Origin: Treponema sp. OMZ 838
Lineage (GTDB): Bacteria; Spirochaetota; Spirochaetia; Treponematales; Treponemataceae
Reading direction: 5' to 3'
Length of the DNA stretch: 64,000 bases
Assembly (NCBI RefSeq): GCF_000775995.1
Contig: NZ_CP009227.1
Span: 1,054,001-1,118,000 of the forward strand
The notes beneath the pieces were generated by a model. It saw only the letters and a program-made list of their open reading frames with translations. It did not search any database and was not told the origin of the DNA. A program made the position numbers and the translations under genes. Below are positions 25,731 through 33,743 of the stretch, piece by piece; position 1 is the first letter of the stretch, and each line of letters begins with the position of its first letter.

Positions 25731-28040
25731 CTATCTCCGTGCGCGCAACGAATTGCACACGGCAAGAAGTGCAACACCGACATCGGCGAACACCGCTGCC
25801 CATAATCCGATAATGCCCAAAGCGCCGCCTGCCAAAAAGGCGATTTTAACGACAAATGACATAACGATATTCTGCTTAACGATTTGCCGTGTAAAGCGTG
25901 CCGACTTGATTGCCTGCGGAATAAGCTGCGGATTATCGGTCATAAGCACGACATCGGCGGCTTCGATTGCGGCGTCGCTGCCGATTCCGCCCATCGCGAT
26001 ACCTACATCCGCGCGGGCAAGAACAGGCGCATCGTTAATCCCGTCTCCGACAAACACGCAGACAGCGTGGGCGTTGCTCTTTTTCCGATCGTCGCTGATT
26101 GCTTCAAAGCGAGCGACCTTTTCATGCGGCAAAAGTTCGCTGCTGCAGCGGTCAAGCTGCAATTCGGCGGCTATTTTTTCGCCCGTGCGTTTCGTATCGC
26201 CGGTCAGCATCTCAAGGTATCCGACGCCGGCGCTGCGCAGTTCCCGTATTGCCTGTGCGGATTGCGGTTTAATGCTGTCACTGCAAATAATACAGCCGGC
26301 ATAGCGCCCGCCGTAGGAAAGGAATACCTTTGTTCCTTCGATTTGGGCGATGGAAGCAGGCTGCTTTTCCGCATCGCCGAAGATGAACAGCGCGGAACCA
26401 GCTGCAAGCTCCTGTCCGTTCCGCAGCATTTTAACACCGGAACCGGCTTTTTCCGTGTATTGCCGGAGTTCGGCTGCTTCTGTTTCAAACACAGCTGTTT
26501 TCTCTTTACCGAGCTGCCCTTGAATAGCGCCTTTTATCGCAACGGCAATCGGATGGCCGGAATGATACTCGGCGATATAGGCAAGTTCAAGCAATTCCTC
26601 CGTGCTGAATTGTTCTGCAGGAAGAATATGCTGTACCGTTAAAACACCGGCGGTCAATGTGCCGGTTTTGTCGAATACGACGCTGTCCGTTTTGGCAAGC
26701 GAGTCGATAAAATCTGCGCCTTTTATCAATATACCTTTTTTTGCTGCGCCGCCGAGTCCGCCGAAGTAGCCGAGCGGAACGGAGATAACAAAGGCGCATG
26801 GGCAGGATATAACAAGGAATACCAGTCCGCGCGAAATCCACGGAACAAAGGCGTTCCACGAAAGCGGGCTGCCGTGTACAGCCGAAAGTACAAGCGGCGG
26901 AAGGAGCGCCAGCACGACTGCACCGATCGTTACAATCGGCGTGTATACCCGCGCAAAGCTCGAAATAAGCCGCTCCGTTTTTGCCTTGCGGTCTTGCGCA
27001 TGTTCCACCAACTGCAGCATTTTAGCCGCAGCAGTATTTTCCGCCGCTACGGTAGTTTTAATCACCGCAAGCCCGTCCGTATTGACGAATCCTGCAAGTA
27101 CCGTACCGCCTGCTTCAATAAAACGCGGAACACTCTCTCCCGTCATCGAAGAGGTGTCAAAAGAACACGCTCCTTCGACCAGTATCCCGTCCAGAGGAAC
27201 CTTTTCTCCCGGTTTTACGAGGATCAGCGTACCGACAGGAACATCTTCCGGAGCTACAATGTCAGGGTCATCGCCTTCATGATGATGCCCGCAGCAGCAC
27301 TCTTCGGCATGATTATGCGTATGTTCGTGTTCATGCTCGCAATCGCATTCTTCATGTTTGTGATGATGTTCATGGCTGTGTTCGTGTCCACACTCGCAGT
27401 TTTCCGAATGGGTATGGTGATGTTCACCGTGTTCGTGCCCGCATTCGCACATCTCGGCGTGAATGTGCTCATGACTGTGATGGTGGTCATCATCTTCATG
27501 TTCATGACCGCAACAACTATGTGCATCGCCGTGCTCCGATTCGGAGTCGGCAGGATTACGGTAGAGCCGGACAAATTCAGGACGCAAATCCATCAAGTTG
27601 GTAATGGAACGGCGGGACTGCTGAACGGCAGCGGCTTGCAGCAGCTCACCTAAGTTATAAAACAGCATAACCGCAGCGCCTTCCGACCACTCTCCGAGTA
27701 TGAATGCACCGAGTGTCGCAAAAGTCATCAAAAAGTTTTCGTCAAAAATAGTCCCCTTACCGATGGTCTTGAGCAAGGTTTGGATAACTTCCAGCCCCGC
27801 AGCAAGCCACGAACCGACAAAAAGCAGTGATGAAAGTGCAATGGAGTAAGAAGCGCCGCTGAACTGAACGGTCATTTTGAAAGGTTCGGAAGCAATTTTC
27901 AATACAATTCCGGCGATAAAAAACACTGCCGCTACGCTAAACCGGATAATATCGTGTTTATCCCACAAACTGTCATGATGATGTTCATCATGATTATGCG
28001 TTTCGTGTATATGATTACATGCCATACAACTACAAGCCAT
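25731..28040 (-). CDS. Heavy-metal P-type ATPase (Zn/Cd/Pb type) with His-rich insert
   Basis: A 769-residue P1B ATPase that exports divalent metal ions across the inner membrane. It has an N-terminal Cys/His-rich tail (CSCMACNHIHETHNHDEHHH), the membrane metal site CPC (about 413-415), the phosphorylated DKTGT (457-461), a GHP motif and GDGINDAPVL. Instead of a classical N-terminal HMA domain, a 90-residue block extremely rich in His, Cys and Glu (about 168-257) sits between the second membrane pair and the actuator domain. That suggests zinc or another soft divalent metal. It is transcribed after an ArsR regulator, separated from it by a large nested hairpin. Confidence 0.93.
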   Translation of the reverse strand: MACSCMACNHIHETHNHDEHHHDSLWDKHDIIRFSVAAVFFIAGIVLKIASEPFKMTVQFSGASYSIALSSLLFVGSWLAAGLEVIQTLLKTIGKGTIFDENFLMTFATLGAFILGEWSEGAAVMLFYNLGELLQAAAVQQSRRSITNLMDLRPEFVRLYRNPADSESEHGDAHSCCGHEHEDDDHHHSHEHIHAEMCECGHEHGEHHHTHSENCECGHEHSHEHHHKHEECDCEHEHEHTHNHAEECCCGHHHEGDDPDIVAPEDVPVGTLILVKPGEKVPLDGILVEGACSFDTSSMTGESVPRFIEAGGTVLAGFVNTDGLAVIKTTVAAENTAAAKMLQLVEHAQDRKAKTERLISSFARVYTPIVTIGAVVLALLPPLVLSAVHGSPLSWNAFVPWISRGLVFLVISCPCAFVISVPLGYFGGLGGAAKKGILIKGADFIDSLAKTDSVVFDKTGTLTAGVLTVQHILPAEQFSTEELLELAYIAEYHSGHPIAVAIKGAIQGQLGKEKTAVFETEAAELRQYTEKAGSGVKMLRNGQELAAGSALFIFGDAEKQPASIAQIEGTKVFLSYGGRYAGCIICSDSIKPQSAQAIRELRSAGVGYLEMLTGDTKRTGEKIAAELQLDRCSSELLPHEKVARFEAISDDRKKSNAHAVCVFVGDGINDAPVLARADVGIAMGGIGSDAAIEAADVVLMTDNPQLIPQAIKSARFTRQIVKQNIVMSFVVKIAFLAGGALGIIGLWAAVFADVGVALLAVCNSLRARR

Positions 28041-28147
28041 CTTCTCTCCTCCTTAGATCATGGCAACCGCATTAAAAATATTTTTAGCGGTTGCCTTCCT
28101 TCTGTGCGAAATTTTACTTAAAATTTCGTACATTTTTTCCGGTAAAT

Positions 28148-28290
28148 GGGTAAATGCATCAGGTAGAGTAGATAAAACCGCGGAAAAATTGAGACTGTGA
28201 GACCATTTGAACCGCGAAGAGGTTCAACTCTGGTCGAATAGTATCAATTTTTCCGCGGGGTTATTAAAAAACAGCCTGATGCGTTTACCC
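28148..28290 (-). repeat. Large nested hairpin between the ArsR gene and the metal ATPase
   Basis: Three stems nest inside one another. GGGTAAATGCATCAGG (28148) pairs with CCTGATGCGTTTACCC (28275) with one wobble. CCGCGGAAAAATTGA (28178) pairs exactly with 28244-28258. TTGAACC (28207) pairs with GGTTCAA (28221), with GACC/GGTC outside it. It fills most of the 262-base gap in the operon and could attenuate or process the transcript. Confidence 0.75.
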
Positions 28291-28302
28291 TGCCCCTTCG
28301 GC

Positions 28303-28674
28303 TCAGCGCCCTTCCAGAATATGCTCCATGCCGACGCTGTATAAGATGCCGACATGATTGTCCTCTATAGAATAGTAGATTTGTTTTCCCACCCGCCGCG
28401 AACGCGCTATTTTTGCTTGTCTGAGGATACGCAGTTGATGAGAAATTGCCGAAGCGGATATTTCAAGTACCTCCGCAATGTCGGCAACGCACAGCTCACC
28501 CGCCATTAACGCGGATACAATCTTGATACGGGTTGAATCACCGAAGTTCTTAAAAAAATCACTCAATGCGGTCATCGTGTCCTCGTCGGGGATCTTTGAG
28601 CGTGCATGAGCCACGGCATCGGGGTTAAAATACTCCGCCGTTTCGTCAGTCATCGGTTCTTCTTGATTTTCCAT
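28303..28674 (-). CDS. ArsR/SmtB family metal-responsive repressor
   Basis: A 123-residue winged-helix repressor: FFKNFGDSTRIKIVSALMAGELCV, then DIAEVLEISASAISHQLRIL as the recognition region, and a final helix DNHVGILYSVGMEHILE. The Asp, His, His and Glu in that helix are spaced like the alpha-5 metal site of SmtB and CzrA (D, +2 H, +13 H, +16), which binds zinc or cobalt. AAGGAGG precedes the ATG. It is first in the operon with the metal ATPase, and a matching operator lies just upstream, so metal binding should relieve repression of efflux. Confidence 0.92.
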   Translation of the reverse strand: MENQEEPMTDETAEYFNPDAVAHARSKIPDEDTMTALSDFFKNFGDSTRIKIVSALMAGELCVADIAEVLEISASAISHQLRILRQAKIARSRRVGKQIYYSIEDNHVGILYSVGMEHILEGR

Positions 28675-28771
28675 TACGCTGCCTCCTTATGTATTCCGAT
28701 TATCACGCCTGCCGGCCTTGGTCATTCGCTTTCTCAAAACAGCAAGGTGATTTTTTTTACCTACAAATATA

Positions 28772-28785
28772 TGAACAGATGTTCA
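28772..28785 (-). promoter_or_regulatory. ArsR/SmtB-type operator
   Basis: TGAACA-GA-TGTTCA is a perfect 6-2-6 palindrome with ATA/GAT flanks, the classical half-site of SmtB/CzrA operators. It lies immediately downstream of the -10 box of the operon promoter, where bound repressor would block transcription. Confidence 0.8.
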
Positions 28786-28797
28786 GATGTTTATTTG

Positions 28798-28826
28798 ATT
28801 ATAGAGGCAATAACATATACTGTCAA
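28798..28826 (-). promoter_or_regulatory. Promoter of the metal-efflux operon
   Basis: On the minus strand TTGACA (28826-28821), a 17-base spacer and TATAAT (28803-28798) form a consensus sigma-70 promoter reading toward the ArsR gene. Confidence 0.8.
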
Positions 28827-28911
28827 GAGAAAAAATACAAGGAAATCTGAGTTGATACATCGCCAATGCACACAATCTTTCCCGCGCCTTTATAAAACGT
28901 CCGGTTTCCTG

Positions 28912-28917
28912 TATACT
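28912..28917 (+). promoter_or_regulatory. -10 box, probably leaderless start
   Basis: TATACT ends 7 bases before the ATG at 28925, with no Shine-Dalgarno sequence between. A -35 box is not clear. Confidence 0.5.
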
Positions 28918-28924
28918 GCATCTC

Positions 28925-30067
28925 ATGCGAGTTACTACGGAAAAAATCGTATTCGGCGGGAAAGCGCTGGCACGGATAGATGGGAAAACGATATTTATCC
29001 CTTTTGCACTCCCCGATGAAGAACTCGATATTAGCGTTACGGCAAATAAGCGCGATTACAGCGAAGCGGTTATAAAAAAAATCATCACACCTTCTCCGCA
29101 CCGGATTGAACCGTCCTGTCCTTATTTCGGGTACTGCGGCGGATGTAATCTGCAAATGGCGGATGACGACTTTCAACAAGTACTTCGGCAGGCAATGGTT
29201 GCAGAGCTTTTCGACAGAGCACATATTACACCGGAACGTCCGCCGGTTTTTATTACGGGACCCGCATGGGAATATCGAAATCGGTTTCAATTCCATACAG
29301 ATAAAAACGGAACAATCGGGATGCACGGGTTTGCGAGCAACACGGTTGTTCCCGTACACGACTGTCCCATTGCAACACCGGCTTTGCGTACTATTCTACA
29401 ACAAGGTGGGTTGCAAAAACTTTTTCCTCGCAGTACAAAAATCGCTCAAGACCGTTACCATATTTTTGCACAAGATGACGTATACAGTCCCGTTCATCCC
29501 GACGCTTCGGCACGAGTAAAAGACACTGTTTTGAACTTTAGCGTATTCGGCTTTTTTCAGTCGAATATCACAATGCTGGAAAAACTGATTGAACCGGTAT
29601 CGGATATCCCCCCATGTACGCGGATACTCGATTTTTATGCCGGTGTCGGCACCTTTTCCGCTTTTTTAACGGACAAAGCTTCCGAGCTTCATTTGGTGGA
29701 ACACAATGAGCGGGCGCTGCGGACAGCACAGCAAAACCTCAACCGGATTATTGCAGAAAAGAACAGCCCCTGCCGCGGCTTTTTCCATGCCGTTTCCGAC
29801 GCCGATTGGCCGGACATCCCCGCCGCACAGCTTACATATAATGCTGCTATCATCGATCCGCCGCGGCAGGGCATCCACGAACGGGCGCTTACTTATCTGG
29901 GGCAAGCAAAAATACCGCGCATTCACTATGTTTCATGCAATCCCGCAACCTTTGTCCGCGATGCAAAAAAACTAACCGCATTGGGGTATCGATTTATCGA
30001 ATACCATTTGTTCGACTTTTATCCGCAAACACACCACTGTGAACTTTTAGGAATTTTTATACGATGA
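28925..30067 (+). CDS. RNA (uracil-5-)-methyltransferase, TrmA/RlmCD family
   Basis: A 380-residue m5U methyltransferase with the usual three parts. There is an N-terminal TRAM-like segment. An iron-sulfur site follows, with cysteines in CPYFGYCGGC (Cys65, 71, 74) and VHDCP. The SAM-binding domain has DFYAGVGTFSAFL, DPPRQGIHE and the catalytic nucleophile in YVSCNPATF. Family members methylate U54 of tRNA or U747/U1939 of 23S rRNA; which one cannot be told from sequence alone, though the Fe-S cluster points to the RlmC/RlmD branch. The last four bases overlap the next gene. Confidence 0.9.
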   Translation: MRVTTEKIVFGGKALARIDGKTIFIPFALPDEELDISVTANKRDYSEAVIKKIITPSPHRIEPSCPYFGYCGGCNLQMADDDFQQVLRQAMVAELFDRAHITPERPPVFITGPAWEYRNRFQFHTDKNGTIGMHGFASNTVVPVHDCPIATPALRTILQQGGLQKLFPRSTKIAQDRYHIFAQDDVYSPVHPDASARVKDTVLNFSVFGFFQSNITMLEKLIEPVSDIPPCTRILDFYAGVGTFSAFLTDKASELHLVEHNERALRTAQQNLNRIIAEKNSPCRGFFHAVSDADWPDIPAAQLTYNAAIIDPPRQGIHERALTYLGQAKIPRIHYVSCNPATFVRDAKKLTALGYRFIEYHLFDFYPQTHHCELLGIFIR

Positions 30068-31776
30068 CAAAACCGAAACGCTTTTTAACATCCTTACTTA
30101 CAGCAGCCTTTTCATGTATGTTTTTGCTGATTCCGACACGGTTGCTTACTGCACAAACCGCACAAACAGAACAAGCACAGTGGTCTGCGGTTATGGCGGG
30201 TGAAACACTCTGCGATCCGGTCTTACATGGAGAATATCTTTATACATTAAGCTCGGATCAAGCGCTTAACTGTATCGATTATACCGGTTCCTTTGTATGG
30301 CGGCGGAATATTGAGCGGACAATAAAACCGTTTTTAAGCGTATCAAATTCGGGAATATTGATTATTGCAGATGCGTCGAGGATGCTGCAAGCAGTTTCCG
30401 GACAGGGGATTTATCTGTGGTCGGTGCAGCTGCCGGAGCCGGCATTATATGCTCCTTACAGCACTACAGACGGCAGAATATGCGTGCTGACGAAATCCAA
30501 TCTTTACTGTTTTTCCATAAAAGGGAAGCTCAAATGGCAGGTTACATTATCTTCTCCGCCGGCACGGCAATTATGCGAAACGGGAGCGGCATCATTACTG
30601 CTGACGCTTACGAACAAAGACTTTGTAACCGTTTCGCTTACCGGACAGGTGTTAAATACAAAAACACTAAAAAAAGATATTGCAGTACTCTCGGCCGCTC
30701 CCGGCGGGTATGTGATGAGCACCGGTGACGGCATCCTTACCTATTACCGCAGTACCATTTCCCAAGAAAAAAACACATCCTCACTTGTGCCGCAGGGAGA
30801 AACCGATGGGTTTGCAGTTTGGCAAACACAAGAAACAGCTCCGCTGTTTATGCAAAATTCCGGCGATGAACTGGTATGCATATATGCTGACGGCACCGTT
30901 TCGGCACGGAATATTACCTCTAACAAAATCGCTTGGACGTCAAAATTGAACAGCTGCCTCACACTTCCGTTATATTACAGCAAAACGGACGGCGAATATT
31001 ACATCGCCTGCAAAAGTATAGCGGCAATTATCAGCGGAACGGGAAGCGTAAAGCGGGAACAAAAGATACTCACCTCGGCTTTTCTGCCTGTTATCACACC
31101 AAGCGGGATCCTTATTGCCGTCAATGATTGGGTGATCAACAGCTGGCGGCTGGACACAAAGATTATGCAAAGTTCTCCCCAGCGGGACGTACCGCCGCAG
31201 TATCACATTTTGAAAACACAAGAAAAAACGCAAACCTTGCCTTTCTTTGTCCCCTATGGAGATACGGGAACACTGTTATCAAGCATTGACGAAGCTGTTA
31301 CCAAAGGAACAATCGGTACAAATGAAGCAGCCTACGCACTTACTCTGCAAACAATTTTAACAAACAATCAGCGGGCAGCATATTTTCCATACGATTTTAC
31401 GGTATACGAACGGGCACGGGCAGCGGAATTGCTTGGACTATTGGAATCATTGGAATACCGAACCATTTTACTCGGCGAAGCATCAAAAACCTACGACCCA
31501 ACTTTAGCCGTTGCAATCATCCGGGCATTAGGATTTATTGCCGCCGACCCTGACGGACATTCGATCGAATCGATACAACTGTTACTGCAACGCTGCGGAG
31601 TCCGTATTTATGAACCTGCGTATGCAGCCTGTGATGCTTTAACCGAAATTGCAAAATATGGCGATAAACAGACCGCAGGTTCAGCTGTAAAAGCATTGTT
31701 TACCATCGCGGCGGGCGCCTTTCCCGAAAATATTAAGCAGTACGCAAGACAAAAAATAAAAACTATAGTAGAATAG
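30064..31776 (+). CDS. Exported PQQ-like beta-propeller protein
   Basis: A 570-residue secreted protein. A signal peptide covers residues 1-30 (basic start, LLTAAFSCMFLLIP core, TAQ). Residues about 40-370 contain repeated beta-propeller blades of the PQQ/YWTD kind (e.g. GEYLYTLSSDQALNCIDYTG, GRICVLTKSNLYCFSIKGKL). The C-terminal 180 residues are helical and look like HEAT-type repeats. It probably acts as a periplasmic or outer-membrane scaffold. It overlaps the preceding methyltransferase gene by four bases (ATGA) and lies upstream of the P83/100 gene. No enzymatic residues are apparent. Confidence 0.7.
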   Translation: MTKPKRFLTSLLTAAFSCMFLLIPTRLLTAQTAQTEQAQWSAVMAGETLCDPVLHGEYLYTLSSDQALNCIDYTGSFVWRRNIERTIKPFLSVSNSGILIIADASRMLQAVSGQGIYLWSVQLPEPALYAPYSTTDGRICVLTKSNLYCFSIKGKLKWQVTLSSPPARQLCETGAASLLLTLTNKDFVTVSLTGQVLNTKTLKKDIAVLSAAPGGYVMSTGDGILTYYRSTISQEKNTSSLVPQGETDGFAVWQTQETAPLFMQNSGDELVCIYADGTVSARNITSNKIAWTSKLNSCLTLPLYYSKTDGEYYIACKSIAAIISGTGSVKREQKILTSAFLPVITPSGILIAVNDWVINSWRLDTKIMQSSPQRDVPPQYHILKTQEKTQTLPFFVPYGDTGTLLSSIDEAVTKGTIGTNEAAYALTLQTILTNNQRAAYFPYDFTVYERARAAELLGLLESLEYRTILLGEASKTYDPTLAVAIIRALGFIAADPDGHSIESIQLLLQRCGVRIYEPAYAACDALTEIAKYGDKQTAGSAVKALFTIAAGAFPENIKQYARQKIKTIVE

Positions 31777-31873
31777 GATTGAACTTTGTTTTACTGAGAA
31801 GCTCTCTTCCTTCAGGATACGTCCTAATGGGTTGGAATTTCTTCGTATCATCTTCATAGAAAGGGGTTGTTCA

Positions 31874-33652
31874 ATGAAAAGAATAGCGCTTGTATGCCTC
31901 TGTACATTTGCCTTTATGAGTATGGCTTTTGCAATAGAGGTCGATCAAAGTGAACTGAAGCAGGCCGAAAATACGCCGATTGAATTTATCAACTACACAG
32001 GGCCTCATGCCGAAATCGATACGCTGCGGGCAATCGCTGAAATCGGAGAGTCGCTTGCCGGAGCTGCTCAGCGCGGACGTGCCGGCGATACGAACCGCTA
32101 CGCCGTTATCCATGCAGTTGATCCGTCGGTGAAAACCGGTCTCGATGCCGATATCATGATTATCGGAAGCGGAGCAAGAGTAGACCATATCAACAACTTA
32201 CGAGTTATTATCGCCGGTTATTTACGGCGTGCTTACGGATACTCCGAAAAAGATGCAAATACGATTGCACATTTTGTAACAATTTATAACGCCGTATACC
32301 GCGGTGACATGAATATGTTCAAAAGTAAGTATAAAGCGGTTGTTGTCAAGAATTTGACTGCCGATAAAGCCGGTCTTGCCCTGCGCTATGATGAATGGCC
32401 GGGAAAGACACAGATTGTTATCCCGCTTTCCGATCAAAAATATAGCGGTACGTTAAGCGCGATCGATACGAAATCGATCTCCGATAAAAACGTCGTTAGC
32501 AAGATGCGCGAACAGGATGATAAAGATATCGCAACACGCAAAGACATGATCAACCTGAAAGAGCGCGAAAGCAGTGCTGCCCGCGACCGTGCAGATGTTG
32601 CACAGAAGGATGCCGCTGCGGCTCGGAAAGATGCCGAAACAAAACGGAATGAAGCTGCAGCCGCACAAAAAGAAGCTGACAAATCAAAAACAGCGGCGAC
32701 TCAGTCAAAGCAAGATGCGGAAAAAGCCCGAAAAGATGCAGAAGCAGCAAAGAAGAAAGCGGCTCAATCCGAAAAAGATGCGGTAGCAGCGCAGAAGCAG
32801 GCTCAGAAAAACCCGAAAGATCGTAAAGCTGCTGAAGAGGCTGCAAAGAAACAACAGGAAGCAGCAAAAAATAAGCAAGAAGCAAGCAATAAAGATAAAG
32901 CTGCTGCCGAAAAAGCAAATGCAGCGAAAAAAGGCGATCAGGAAGCAGCGGCAAAACAGAAAGAAGCCGATACAAAGCAGAAAGCCGCCAATGAAGCTGC
33001 AAAAAAAGCTCAAGACAAAGAACAGGAAGCTTCTTCCGAAAAACAATTTGCCGATACAAAAGAACAAGAAGCTCAAAGCGACCGGAAGGATGTTGCTGCA
33101 GATACTCGGAAAATCATTGAAGAAAAACGAGCTGAGCGGAAAGCTCAAGATGAGGCGGCTTTTGCATCTGCATTACCCAGTGCTGTGCTGAAAGTAGTTG
33201 ACTCCGGCTCCATGCTTTCCGAAGTGGTACTGCTCGACCTTAAAACAGAAAAAACACTGAAAACCTCGTCGTTGAATACCGTGCGCGGACGTGTCCTTAT
33301 CGAAGGAACGGATTCGCTTATCGCGATTGCCGGTTCAAAATCCGGTAACCAGATGATTACACTTGTTGGCATTAACCCCCGCACGCTCGAAATGACTAAA
33401 CAGGCAACAGTACCGGTTGCTGCACAGAGTCTTTTAATACAGGTTGATGACAGCTACTATGCGGTAATTGAACAATCAGGCAAAAATTACCTTGCACGAT
33501 TCAACAATAACCTCGAAATGCAAGCAAAATCTACGGTAACCGTTCTTCCGTACACGGCGATAACCGTTACGGAAAAAGGTTTGCTCGTACAAGATACGGC
33601 AAACAAGATCCGCCTTTTGAATACGGATAACCTTGCGGAAGCGATAAAGTAA
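31874..33652 (+). CDS. P83/100 family periplasmic coiled-coil protein
   Basis: A 592-residue exported protein of the spirochaete P83/100 antigen family, known from Borrelia and Treponema pallidum. A signal peptide ends at about residue 20 (SMAFA). Residues 20-210 form the conserved N-terminal domain (IEFINYTGPHAEIDTLRAI, GYSEKDANTIAHFVTIYNAVYRGD). Residues about 215-430 are a long Ala/Lys/Glu/Gln-rich coiled coil with repeated KDAEAA-like units, and the last 150 residues are beta-rich. A TTG lies 42 bases upstream, but the ATG at 31874 has AAAGGGG before it and begins the signal peptide. The role is thought to be structural in the periplasm. Confidence 0.93.
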   Translation: MKRIALVCLCTFAFMSMAFAIEVDQSELKQAENTPIEFINYTGPHAEIDTLRAIAEIGESLAGAAQRGRAGDTNRYAVIHAVDPSVKTGLDADIMIIGSGARVDHINNLRVIIAGYLRRAYGYSEKDANTIAHFVTIYNAVYRGDMNMFKSKYKAVVVKNLTADKAGLALRYDEWPGKTQIVIPLSDQKYSGTLSAIDTKSISDKNVVSKMREQDDKDIATRKDMINLKERESSAARDRADVAQKDAAAARKDAETKRNEAAAAQKEADKSKTAATQSKQDAEKARKDAEAAKKKAAQSEKDAVAAQKQAQKNPKDRKAAEEAAKKQQEAAKNKQEASNKDKAAAEKANAAKKGDQEAAAKQKEADTKQKAANEAAKKAQDKEQEASSEKQFADTKEQEAQSDRKDVAADTRKIIEEKRAERKAQDEAAFASALPSAVLKVVDSGSMLSEVVLLDLKTEKTLKTSSLNTVRGRVLIEGTDSLIAIAGSKSGNQMITLVGINPRTLEMTKQATVPVAAQSLLIQVDDSYYAVIEQSGKNYLARFNNNLEMQAKSTVTVLPYTAITVTEKGLLVQDTANKIRLLNTDNLAEAIK

Positions 33653-33676
33653 AAAGCTTTCAACCGTCAAAATAGC

Positions 33677-33718
33677 AAAAAGCCGATTGAACACGCCATG
33701 TGTTTAATCGGCTTTTTT
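33677..33718. terminator. Bidirectional terminator
   Basis: AAAAAGCCGATT (33677-33688) pairs with AATCGGCTTTTTT (33706-33718), with an inner AACAC/GTGTT stem. It separates the P83/100 gene from the convergent nuclease gene and has a T run on both strands. Confidence 0.9.
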
Positions 33719-33743
33719 AGTAATGTAGTATTTAGAATATTTG

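Noticed and set aside
26874-27653. Plus-strand frame of 259 codons opposite the metal ATPase
   Set aside because: It mirrors the His-rich block, which reads as a Met/Val/Phe-rich string on the other strand. The metal ATPase has all family motifs, so the antisense frame is a shadow.
32550-33059. Leucine-rich minus-strand frames opposite the P83/100 coiled coil
   Set aside because: The Ala/Lys-rich coiled coil reads as Leu/Phe-rich sequence in antisense and mimics membrane proteins. Not a gene.
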